Source: Inquilinus sp. Marseille-Q2685 (lineage in GTDB: Bacteria > Pseudomonadota > Alphaproteobacteria > DSM-16000 > Inquilinaceae). From it: a stretch of DNA of 64,000 nucleotides. Numbering within the stretch: position 1 is the first letter of the stretch; each line of letters begins with the position of its first letter. Below, one piece after another: positions 53,028-61,053 of this stretch. The translations under genes and the position numbers were made by a program. A model generated the notes under the pieces. The model was not told the DNA's origin. It was given only the letters and a program-made list of their open reading frames with translations, and searched no databases. The stretch lies in contig NZ_CAKAKL010000002.1 of assembly GCF_916619195.1 (NCBI RefSeq), forward strand, positions 808,001-872,000. The letters run 5' to 3'.

Positions 53028-55106
53028 TCAGCCGCGGCGGCGCCGGCGTCGCCCTTCCCCGTCACCGCCCTCGACCATCTTCGGGGCCGGCAGGTCGACC
53101 GCGGCGGCGAGGTTCGGGAAGGAGGCCGTCTTGTGCGGCAGGGCCATCGCCTCGACGAAATGCTGCTGGAACATCGGCTCGACCGCGGTCTCGATCTTCT
53201 CGACCCGGCGCACCACCTGCTCGATCTCGGCACGGGCCGAGCGGTTGACCAGCGCGATGCGGGCGCCGGTGCCCGCGGCGTTGCCGCCGGCCACGACCTT
53301 GGTCAGGTCGCAATCCGGGATCAGCCCCAGCACCATGGCGTATTTAACGTCGATATGGCTGCCGAAGGCGCCGGCCAGGGTGATGCGGTCGACATGGTCG
53401 ACGCCCAGCTTGTCCATCAGCAGGCGGACGCCGGCATAGAGGGCGGCCTTGGCCAGCTGGATGGCGCGGACGTCGTTCTGGGTGACGCGCAGCTCGCGCT
53501 CGCCGTCGCGGTGCAGGACATAGCTGAAGGTGCGGCCGTCGGCGACGATGCGGTCGCTGCGCGCCGCCATGCCGCCGTCGATCACCCCGTCCTGGGTGAT
53601 GATGCCGGCCAGGAACATCTCGGCCAGCACCTCGATGATGCCGGAGCCGCAGATGCCGGTGACGCCGGTGCGCCGGACCTTCTGGGCGAAGCCCTCCTCG
53701 TCCGACCACAGGTCGCTGCCGATGACGCGGAAGCGCGGCTCCAGCGTGTCGCGGTCGATCCGCACCCGCTCGATCGCCCCCGGCGCGGCGCGCTGGCCCG
53801 AAGAGATCTGCGCGCCCTCGAAGGCCGGGCCGGTGGGGCTGGAGCAGGCCAGCAGCCGGTCCTTGTTGCCCAGCACGATCTCGGCATTGGTGCCGACATC
53901 GACGATCAACCGCAGGTCATCCGATTTGTGCGGCTCTTCCGACAGGATCACGGCCGCGGTGTCGGCGCCGACATGGCCGGCGATGCAGGGCAGCGCATAG
54001 ACCCGGGCGTTGGGATGGACCTTCAGCTCGATCTCGGTCGCCCAGATGTTGATCGCCTGGTCGGTGGCCAGCGCGAAGGGCGCGCCGCCAAGCTCGATCG
54101 GGTCGATGCCCAGCACCAGGTGATGCATGATCGGATTGCCGACCAGCGTCACCTCCAGCACATCCTCGACCTCCAGCCCCGCCTGGGCGGTGACCCGGCC
54201 GGCCAGCTCGTTCAGCGCGCCGCGCACCGCCTCGGTCAGCGCCCTGTCGCCGCCGGGGTTCATCATGATGTAGCTGACCCGGCTCATCAGATCCTCGCCG
54301 AAGCGGATCTGCGGGTTCATGGCGCCGCCGGAGGCGACGACCTCGCCGGTCTCGATGTCGCAGAGATGGCAGGCGATGGTGGTGGAGCCGACGTCGTAGG
54401 CCAGGCCGTAGATCTTGTCGCGGAAGCCGGGCCAGACCGCCAGCAGGCGCTTCACCCGCTGCTCGCGCACCGCCACCGTGCAGGTCCAGCCGCCGCCCTG
54501 CTCGCTCTGGGCCCTGAGCGCCTTCTGCAGCCGCTGCACCACCCGCAGGTCGCAGTCGAGCCCGGTGATGCCCCATTGCTCGGCCAGCGCCTCCTCCAGC
54601 CGGCGCAGGTCGCCGGAGGGGTCGTGCATGTCGGGCTCGCGCACCTCGACATAGTAGAGCTTGACCGGCGGGTCGACCTCGATGACCCGGTGCTCGGCAT
54701 CCTTGCGGACGACCTGCTTGTGCACCTGGCTCTCGGGCGGGACGTCGACGACGAGGTCGCCCTGGATCAGCGCCTGGCAGGACAGGCGGCGCCCCGGCTG
54801 CAGGCTGCGCTTCTCGGCGTAGCGCAGCTCCGCCGCCCCGACCGCCGAGGCATGGCCGAGCCGGGATTCGATGCCGTGCTTGGCGAACTGGCCGTCGCCG
54901 ATCTCGACCTGGCAGCGGCCGCAGATCGACCGGCCGCCGCAGACGCTGTCGACGTCGACGCCGAGCGACCGCGCCGCCTGCAGCAGCGGAGTGCCCAGCG
55001 GGAAGCGGCCGCGCCGGCCGGACGGCGTGAAGACGACCAGCGCCGTCTGCGTCGCCGAGCCTGACGCCCCTGGGCCGGGCGGCTGCCCGGGATCGATCAT
55101 GTTCAT
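53028..55106 (-). CDS. ASKHA-domain ferredoxin-like corrinoid activator (RACo/RamA-like)
   Basis: 692 residues. The N-terminal 2Fe-2S domain (about 12-105) has cysteines in SVCGGRSICGRCQVEIG and LSCQAL. A linker and an actin-like ATPase domain follow (AYDVGSTTIACHLCD near 245; LIVDVGTNAEIVLGNKD; GAFGSH). Relatives reactivate corrinoid proteins by reducing Co(II) to Co(I) with ATP. The C-terminus ends GDGEGRRRRRRG, like the methyltransferases at 37196 and 55160. Start at ATG 55106 (MNMIDPGQ); the Arg/Gly-rich upstream extension is unlikely to be translated. Confidence 0.88.
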   Translation of the reverse strand: MNMIDPGQPPGPGASGSATQTALVVFTPSGRRGRFPLGTPLLQAARSLGVDVDSVCGGRSICGRCQVEIGDGQFAKHGIESRLGHASAVGAAELRYAEKRSLQPGRRLSCQALIQGDLVVDVPPESQVHKQVVRKDAEHRVIEVDPPVKLYYVEVREPDMHDPSGDLRRLEEALAEQWGITGLDCDLRVVQRLQKALRAQSEQGGGWTCTVAVREQRVKRLLAVWPGFRDKIYGLAYDVGSTTIACHLCDIETGEVVASGGAMNPQIRFGEDLMSRVSYIMMNPGGDRALTEAVRGALNELAGRVTAQAGLEVEDVLEVTLVGNPIMHHLVLGIDPIELGGAPFALATDQAINIWATEIELKVHPNARVYALPCIAGHVGADTAAVILSEEPHKSDDLRLIVDVGTNAEIVLGNKDRLLACSSPTGPAFEGAQISSGQRAAPGAIERVRIDRDTLEPRFRVIGSDLWSDEEGFAQKVRRTGVTGICGSGIIEVLAEMFLAGIITQDGVIDGGMAARSDRIVADGRTFSYVLHRDGERELRVTQNDVRAIQLAKAALYAGVRLLMDKLGVDHVDRITLAGAFGSHIDVKYAMVLGLIPDCDLTKVVAGGNAAGTGARIALVNRSARAEIEQVVRRVEKIETAVEPMFQQHFVEAMALPHKTASFPNLAAAVDLPAPKMVEGGDGEGRRRRRRG

Positions 55107-55159
55107 CGCCAACCCGTCACCCTCGCGACGGCCCCGGCCGAGGCGCCGCGCCGTCTTAT

Positions 55160-56083
55160 CTACTGCGCCGCCACCGCCCGGCGCCGGCGTCCTTCGCGGC
55201 CGCCGCGCGCCCCGGCCGCCGCCTCGGCGCCCTCGGCCGCCGGCTCGCGGAACTTGCGGATCCAGCGGGCGCAATGCGGATCATGGCCCATCATCACGTC
55301 GGCGCCGAGCACCGCCTGCAGGCTCTCGGCATGCAGGGGATTGGTGATCGCCGAGGTCATGCCGGCGCCGATCGCCATGGGCAGGAAGGCGGCGTTCAGC
55401 CCGTGCCGGTTCGGCATGCCGAAGCTGACATTGGACGCACCGCAGGTGGTGTTGACCTTCAGTTCCTCGCGCAGGCGGCGGACCAAGGCGAAGACCTGGC
55501 GCCCGGCGGTGTTGATAGCGCCGACCGGCATCACCAGCGGGTCGACCACGATGTCGGCATAGGAGATGCCGTGGTCGCGCGCCCGCTCGACGATCTTCTT
55601 GGCGACGGCGAAGCGGACATCCGGGTCCTCGGAGATGCCGGTCTCATCGTTGGAGATGGCGACGACCGCGGCGCCGTACTTCTTCACCAGCGGCAGCACG
55701 GCCTCCAGCCGCTCCTCCTCGCCGGTCACCGAATTGACCAGAGCCTTGCCCTTGTAGACGGCAAGCCCGGCCTCCAGCGCCGCGACGATGGAGCTGTCGA
55801 TCGACAGCGGCACGTCGGTGATCGACTGCACCAGCTGGATGCATTCGGCCAGGATGCGTGGCTCGTCGGCCAGCGGGATGCCGGCATTGACGTCCAGCAT
55901 CTGGGCCCCGGCCTCGACCTGGGCCAGCGCGTCGGACTGGACCCGGCTGTAGTCGCCGTTCTTCATCTCCTCGGCCAGCAGCTTGCGGCCGGTCGGGTTG
56001 ATGCGTTCGCCGATGATGACGAAGGGCCGCTCGAAACCGATGGCGATCTCCCTGGTCGCCGAGCTCACCACTGTGTCCGTCAT
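55160..56083 (-). CDS. methyltetrahydrofolate/corrinoid methyltransferase (MtgA/AcsE-like)
   Basis: 307 residues with a pterin-binding (DHPS-like) barrel: FVIIGERINPTGRKLLAEEM, GAQMLDVNAGIP, PLSIDSSIVAALEAGL, LVNSVTGEEERL and CGASNVSFGMPNR. Transfers methyl between a corrinoid protein and THF. With an MttB-family partner the expected direction is corrinoid to THF, as in betaine demethylation. The C-terminus is Gly/Arg-rich (GGREGRRRRAVAAQ). Second from the end of the corrinoid operon. Confidence 0.88.
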   Translation of the reverse strand: MTDTVVSSATREIAIGFERPFVIIGERINPTGRKLLAEEMKNGDYSRVQSDALAQVEAGAQMLDVNAGIPLADEPRILAECIQLVQSITDVPLSIDSSIVAALEAGLAVYKGKALVNSVTGEEERLEAVLPLVKKYGAAVVAISNDETGISEDPDVRFAVAKKIVERARDHGISYADIVVDPLVMPVGAINTAGRQVFALVRRLREELKVNTTCGASNVSFGMPNRHGLNAAFLPMAIGAGMTSAITNPLHAESLQAVLGADVMMGHDPHCARWIRKFREPAAEGAEAAAGARGGREGRRRRAVAAQ

Positions 56084-56183
56084 GCCCTGTGCGCCTTCGG
56101 ATGCTGGGGTTTCCTGGGATCGAGGCTAGGAGGAACGCTCCTGTCGGGATCGTCTTGCAGCGGCATCGCCTGCCGCAGGCGCG

Positions 56184-56486
56184 TCAGGGCGCGATCCCGC
56201 CGGATTCGACCAGCGCCCGCAGCCGGGCGTCGTCGTATTCCGCCTCGATCCGCGCCGCCGCGGCCTCGGCCTCGGCCTGCAGGTCGTCGCCGCACTCGAC
56301 CGGCTCCGACTTCTTCCATTCCTCGAGATAGCTGTCGGCATCACGCGCCTTGCCGCGCATGGCGGCGCGGTCTATCGCATCCTGGAAGCGCTGCGACAGC
56401 AGCACCTTGGCCTGGTCGCGCCGGCCGGCCTTGGCGGTGACCTGGCTCGGGATGTCGCGCCAGGAGACGATGATGAGCTGCGGCAT
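56184..56486 (-). CDS. virulence-factor family small protein (PF13769-like)
   Basis: 100 residues. Opens PQLIIVSWRDIPSQVTAKAGR and contains QRFQDAIDRAAMRGKARDADSYLEEW, which I recognise as the small virulence-factor family that accompanies corrinoid methyltransferase genes in alphaproteobacteria. The name is historical; function unknown. Start at ATG 56484-56486. Same strand as the methyl-THF transferase gene, about 100 bases upstream of it. Confidence 0.7.
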   Translation of the reverse strand: MPQLIIVSWRDIPSQVTAKAGRRDQAKVLLSQRFQDAIDRAAMRGKARDADSYLEEWKKSEPVECGDDLQAEAEAAAARIEAEYDDARLRALVESGGIAP

Positions 56487-56631
56487 AGAAGAACCTGTCG
56501 AATGTCGCGAGGACGTTAGCAATGCCCCGGCCTGGGACACGGGTTCGATTTTGATCTGACAAGGCGGCCAGGCTCCGTTCCATTTCCGACGGATGCGGAG
56601 CGGGATGCGATCTGCGCGCGAGCTCGATCGA

Positions 56632-56672
56632 ATTGCAATCGACCAACGAAGATGCCATCATTGCCTGCAATG
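56632..56672. promoter_or_regulatory. candidate autoregulatory sites of the vapBC-type pair
   Basis: Two related palindromes precede the antitoxin gene: ATTGCAAT (56632-56639) and CATTGC-CT-GCAATG (56659-56672). Ribbon-helix-helix antitoxins bind such sites with their toxin to repress the operon. Confidence 0.55.
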
Positions 56673-56689
56673 CAGTCAATGAGGCGAAG

Positions 56690-56929
56690 ATGCCCGGCAA
56701 TCTGAGCATCCGGAATGTGGACGACGCCCTCATCGCACGACTGAAGCGGCGGGCCGGCCGTCATGGGCGCTCGGCGGAAGCCGAGTTGCGGGAGATTCTA
56801 CGTCAGGCCTTGGCTACGGAGGAGGAGCCCAACTTCGAGGATCTGGCCGCCCAGTTCCGGGCTTTGACAGCGGGGCGGCATCACACCCCGGCCGAAGAGC
56901 TTCAACGCGAAGGCCGCGACGAACGGTGA
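56690..56929 (+). CDS. antitoxin, FitA/VapB-like ribbon-helix-helix
   Basis: 79 residues. N-terminal Arc-type ribbon-helix-helix (NLSIRNVDDALIARLKRRAGRHGRSAEAELREILRQAL), then an acidic C-terminal tail expected to wrap the toxin. Start at ATG 56690; the open frame continues upstream through the operator. The stop overlaps the toxin GTG (GTGA). Third-position G+C looks lower than in neighbouring genes, suggesting acquisition. Confidence 0.85.
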   Translation: MPGNLSIRNVDDALIARLKRRAGRHGRSAEAELREILRQALATEEEPNFEDLAAQFRALTAGRHHTPAEELQREGRDER

Positions 56930-57363
56930 GCGACTACGTCGTCGACGCCAGCGTCGTCATCAAATGGGTGGTCGGCGAACCGGAAACGATCCCAGCTCTC
57001 GCCTTGCGGCAACATCGCCTTTCGGCCCCTGACCTTTTGGTCGCCGAGTGCGCCAACATCCTCTGGAAGAAGGTCCGGCGGAATGAGTTGACCGGCGATC
57101 AAGCCGCGTTCGCAGCCCGCCTGCTTGATCGGGCCGATATCGAACTGGTTCCGGCGCGGGGACTGATGGAAGCTGCCACAAGCTTGGCGGTCGCTTTGGA
57201 TCATCCGGCCTATGACTGTCTCTATCTCTCCTTGTCAGAGCGCTCCGGTCGCCCTCTCGTAACGGCCGACACGAGACTCCTGAGAAAGATCGGAACGACA
57301 CCTCCGGGAACTTATTCGGGTCAGGTCATCGATCTGCGAACTATGCAGACATCGCGCCCCTGA
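56926..57363 (+). CDS. type II toxin VapC/FitB-like, PIN domain
   Basis: 145 residues. PIN nuclease with the acidic site complete: Asp in YVVDASVVIKWVV, Glu in LLVAECANILW, Asp in HPAYDCLYLSLSE and Asp in LVTADTRLL. Cleaves RNA (tRNA or rRNA in studied homologues). GTG start overlapping the antitoxin stop. The pair stands on the opposite strand inside the minus-strand corrinoid operon. Confidence 0.88.
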   Translation: MSDYVVDASVVIKWVVGEPETIPALALRQHRLSAPDLLVAECANILWKKVRRNELTGDQAAFAARLLDRADIELVPARGLMEAATSLAVALDHPAYDCLYLSLSERSGRPLVTADTRLLRKIGTTPPGTYSGQVIDLRTMQTSRP

Positions 57364-57382
57364 GAGGGGACCAAGCGCGCCT

Positions 57383-58026
57383 TCAACCCGACGACGTCAC
57401 GAACTGCGCGAACTCGCCATAGCCCGTGAACCGATGCTCATAGGCCAGCCCCAGCCGCGCCGCCGCGGCTTTGGCCTGTGCCTGCAGCGCCGGATCCTCG
57501 GTCTGGGCCAGATAGACCAAGCGGCGGTAGTTGCCGAAGATCATCGGCAGCAGCTCCGGATGGCGGTCCAACCCCATGCCCTCGACGATCAGCACCTGGA
57601 AGTGGCGGACGAGGGAATCGGTCAGGAAGAAGCTGCCCGGCTCCTCCTCCATCAGCCGGTCGAAATCGGCCGCCCCGGCGAAAAAGGCATAGCAGTGCGG
57701 GCCGCCGATACGCTCGGCCCCCTCCTCCGCCGCCACCCGGTCGATGGCGCCGCCGCTGCCGCAATCGGCGTAGGCGATGCGGATGCGGGTCCAGCCCAGC
57801 GCCCGGGCGGTGCGGATGCGCCGGCGCAGCCGGTCGGCGATGCGCTCCGGCCGGTTGTGCAGGATGGCGGGCAGGCAGGTGACGGCGACGCGATCCGCGA
57901 TGCCGTTGGCGCGGATCACGGCCAGCGTCTCACGCGCCAGCGCCCCACAGGCGATCAGCAGCGTCCGGTCGGGGCCAGGGGCGACCCCGGCTGTTCCGAA
58001 GCGATCCGGGCCGAACCGCTCGGGCC

Positions 58027-58030
<4 letters not shown>
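57383..58030 (-). CDS. DUF1638 domain protein
   Basis: About 215 residues. LLIACGALARETLAVIRANG at the N-terminus, IAYADCGSGGAIDRVAAEEGAERIGGPHCYAFFAG in the middle and FFLTDSLVRHFQVL match DUF1638. The conserved Cys residues (IACGA, ADCGS, GPHCY) suggest a metal or thiol site. The frame begins inside the corrinoid-protein stop; no ATG, GTG or TTG gives a family-like start, so a CTG at 58028-58030 is the simplest choice and the start is uncertain. Function unknown; repeated association with corrinoid genes is the main clue. Confidence 0.75.
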
Positions 58031-58731
<701 letters not shown>

Positions 58732-58927
58732 GGGAGCCCTCGATCGCCGGCTGCATTCCTGGTGAGCCACGGCTCGCATTAACCGGGAAGCCGCCCCCCG
58801 CCGCTAGCCTGGAACCGACCCCGACTGCGAAGGCGGCGACACGCCGGCGCGGACCAGCGGCATCGTCGCGCTGGACACCCGCGCGCGCGCTCCGGATGAT
58901 GCCGCTCCTTCCGGCCGCGCGGTTGCC

Positions 58928-59419
58928 ATGGATATCCAGGACTCCCTCGTCACCTTCCTCCGCCATTTCCCGCGGACGGATGACGCCACCCTGATCATCC
59001 TCAAGGGCCACCTCCTGCTGGAAGAGGAGATCAACAACCTGCTGCAGGAGATGCTGCCCAACCCGGAGGCGCTGGAAGGGCTGCAGATCAACTTCTTCAC
59101 CAAGACGCAGTTCGCGCGCGCCCTGATCAAGAACGAAGCGCTGGACGGCATACTGGATGCGGCGGAGAAGCTGAACCGCCTGCGCAACCGGCTGGCGCAC
59201 AACCTGGAGCCATCCGGGGTCGAGGCGGCGATCCGCGATTTCGTCACCGCCGCCGACGGCCGGATCCTGGGCGGCGAGACGGCACCGGAGCAGCAGTTGA
59301 AGCGACGCATCGCCTTCCTCTGCGGCCAGTTGTTGCGCTTCCGCACCGAATACCGCGCCGCACGGCAGATCCTGAAGACCAGGGTCGGCGCCGCCAAGCC
59401 GACGCCGAAGCGGTCCTGA
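58928..59419 (+). CDS. hypothetical HEPN-like protein
   Basis: 163 residues, all helical. Contains RLRNRLAHN (about 87-95), an R-x4-H motif typical of HEPN ribonucleases, preceded by LLEEEINNLLQEML and followed by a second helical hairpin. HEPN proteins act as RNases, often toxins, or as structural modules. Start at ATG 58928. Followed 5 bases later by a small basic protein gene, like a two-gene module, but no known antitoxin fold is visible. The HEPN call rests on motif and helix pattern only. Confidence 0.55.
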   Translation: MDIQDSLVTFLRHFPRTDDATLIILKGHLLLEEEINNLLQEMLPNPEALEGLQINFFTKTQFARALIKNEALDGILDAAEKLNRLRNRLAHNLEPSGVEAAIRDFVTAADGRILGGETAPEQQLKRRIAFLCGQLLRFRTEYRAARQILKTRVGAAKPTPKRS

Positions 59420-59424
59420 GGGCG

Positions 59425-59667
59425 ATGCCGAACGGGCGCAACCGCCGCGGCGGGCGGCGTGATCCGGAGCGGGTCGAGCGGGCGGTGAAGGCGGCCCGGC
59501 GGCGGCGCGACCGCCGAGCCAGAGCCGCCCATGAGGCGCAGGAGGCCGAGCGCAACACGCTGGCGGTCGGCCTCCTGGCCGGGGAGATCACCGACCGCGA
59601 CGACGCCGCGATAGCGCAGGAAGCCGATCCCATTCCCAAACGCCGCCCACCGCGGGATACTGGGTGA
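59425..59667 (+). CDS. small basic hypothetical protein
   Basis: 80 residues. The first 35 are very Arg-rich (RNRRGGRRDPERVERAVKAA, then RRRRDRRARAA); a helical acidic segment follows. Charge suggests nucleic-acid binding. The stop abuts the next ATG (TGAATG), so it is coupled to the DsbA-family gene. No family recognised. Confidence 0.5.
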   Translation: MPNGRNRRGGRRDPERVERAVKAARRRRDRRARAAHEAQEAERNTLAVGLLAGEITDRDDAAIAQEADPIPKRRPPRDTG

Positions 59668-60324
59668 ATGCGGATCGACATCTTCTTCGACGTGGTCTGC
59701 CCCTGGTGCTACATCGGCAAGCACCGGCTGCAGCGCGCCCTGACGATGCGGCCGCTGCCGGGGCTGGAGATCCGCTGGCAGCCCTTCCAGCTCAACCCGG
59801 AGATGCCGAAGCAGGGCGTCGACCGGCAGAGCTACATGATCGCCAAGTTCGGCGGGCGCGAGCGGATGCGACAGATCAACGCCGTGGTCGCCGAGGCCGC
59901 CGGCAAGGAAGGCCTGCCGCTGAACCAGAGCGTGATCCGCCGCACCCCGAACACCGTCGAGGCGCATCGGCTGATCCGCCACGCCGGCGGGCTGGGCGAA
60001 GCCGACCGCATGGTCGACGCGCTGTTCGCCGCCTATTTCGTGCGCGGCCTGGACGTCGGCAACCGCGAGATCCTGGTCGAGATCGCGGAGGAGCTCGGTC
60101 TCGACCGCAAGCGCGTGACGGGCGTCCTGGCCAGCGAGATCGGCGTGGCCGAGATCCAGGCGGCCGACCTGCGCGCCCGGCAGCTCGGCATCCAGGCGGT
60201 GCCCTGCTTCGTCTTCGACGGCCGCTACGCCGTCTCCGGCGCGCAGGAGCCGAGCGCCTTCCTGCCGCTGCTCGACCTCGCCCGCGAGCACGCCGTCTCC
60301 GCCCCGCTGTCGGAGCGGGCGTAG
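59668..60324 (+). CDS. DsbA family oxidoreductase (FrnE-like)
   Basis: 218 residues, thioredoxin fold with an inserted helical domain. The redox motif is CPWC in IDIFFDVVCPWCYIGKHRL; the cis-Pro lies in QAVPCFVFDGRYAVSGAQEP. Cytoplasmic (no signal peptide), like FrnE polyketide-type thiol oxidoreductases. Related to 2-hydroxychromene-2-carboxylate isomerases, but the CxxC favours a thiol role. Immediately follows the small basic protein gene. Confidence 0.88.
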   Translation: MRIDIFFDVVCPWCYIGKHRLQRALTMRPLPGLEIRWQPFQLNPEMPKQGVDRQSYMIAKFGGRERMRQINAVVAEAAGKEGLPLNQSVIRRTPNTVEAHRLIRHAGGLGEADRMVDALFAAYFVRGLDVGNREILVEIAEELGLDRKRVTGVLASEIGVAEIQAADLRARQLGIQAVPCFVFDGRYAVSGAQEPSAFLPLLDLAREHAVSAPLSERA

Positions 60325-60328
60325 CCGG

Positions 60329-60697
60329 TCACCAAAGGGCCGAATCTTCCGCGGAGACGTGTCGATCGAGGTCCATCGCCTCGTGCAGGATGCGCCCCAC
60401 GACGATCAGGTCCGCCTTGATCTTGTAGAGAAGGAAGTGTCTTGGGGCGCGAACCACCCCACGCTTCGAGCGGGTGCGTTCGCGGCTGTGCCGGAGATGA
60501 TAGATCCGGACGCCATCCCCGATATCAGGCCGTGGTCTGGTGCCTCGGCAATCGGGATCGGCCGCGATGTCGCCCAGCGCCGCAACGATGAGCGCCTGAT
60601 ATCGAAGGCGAGCCGTCGCGCCGAACTGAAGCTCCGTACGAGCGAGGATTTCGCCAAGCTCGCGTTCTGCCGTCGCCGAAAGACGATAGCGGCGCAA
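60329..60697 (-). CDS. parE: ParE/RelE-family toxin
   Basis: 122 residues, somewhat long for the family (about 95-100). Opens RRYRLSATAERELGEILART and ends RHFLLYKIKADLIVVGRILHEAMDLDRHV, the usual ParE core. ParE toxins poison DNA gyrase, RelE cleaves ribosome-bound mRNA; ParE is favoured by its ParD-type partner. TTG start at 60695-60697, 6 bases after the antitoxin stop, which would keep toxin yield low. Confidence 0.82.
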   Translation of the reverse strand: MRRYRLSATAERELGEILARTELQFGATARLRYQALIVAALGDIAADPDCRGTRPRPDIGDGVRIYHLRHSRERTRSKRGVVRAPRHFLLYKIKADLIVVGRILHEAMDLDRHVSAEDSALW

Positions 60698-60703
60698 CCG
60701 GCC

Positions 60704-60994
60704 TTACCCGGCGCTTCGCAACGTCGCGCTGGCGCGTCGACCGACTTCCGCGACGAAGTCCTCCAACTCATCGGGAGAGACGTCGCGATATCGGCCTGCG
60801 TCAATATCAGCAAAGCCGACCTCCGCAGCCTCGCGCAGCCGTCGGAGACGAAGCGTATTCTCCTGGTCTCTCTGCTCCAGGAGACGCAGCCCTTCGCGCA
60901 CGACTTCACTGGCATTCTGGTAGGCACCGGAAGCCACACGCTCTTCCACGAAATCGTCCAGATGGTCGGTCAGATTGATGTTTCGCGTGGGCAT
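60704..60994 (-). CDS. parD: ParD-family antitoxin
   Basis: 96 residues. N-terminal ribbon-helix-helix (TRNINLTDHLDDFVEERVASGAYQNASEVVREGLRLLEQR), then a C-terminal acidic arm. ATG at 60992-60994 behind AGAGGA. First gene of parDE; a perfect palindrome 35 bases upstream overlaps its promoter. Lower G+C than the flanking genes. Confidence 0.88.
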   Translation of the reverse strand: MPTRNINLTDHLDDFVEERVASGAYQNASEVVREGLRLLEQRDQENTLRLRRLREAAEVGFADIDAGRYRDVSPDELEDFVAEVGRRASATLRSAG

Positions 60995-61017
60995 GTCGGG
61001 ATTCCTCTTCCGACGAG

Positions 61018-61045
61018 AATAAGCGATATTGGCAATGATTGCCAA
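61018..61045 (-). promoter_or_regulatory. parDE promoter and palindromic operator
   Basis: TTGGCAATGATTGCCAA at 61029-61045 is a perfect 8+1+8 palindrome. Read on the minus strand, its outer TTGGCA (61045-61040) can serve as -35 with TTATTC 17 bases on as -10. Binding of ParD would block transcription. Confidence 0.65.
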
Positions 61046-61053
61046 CCGATCTC

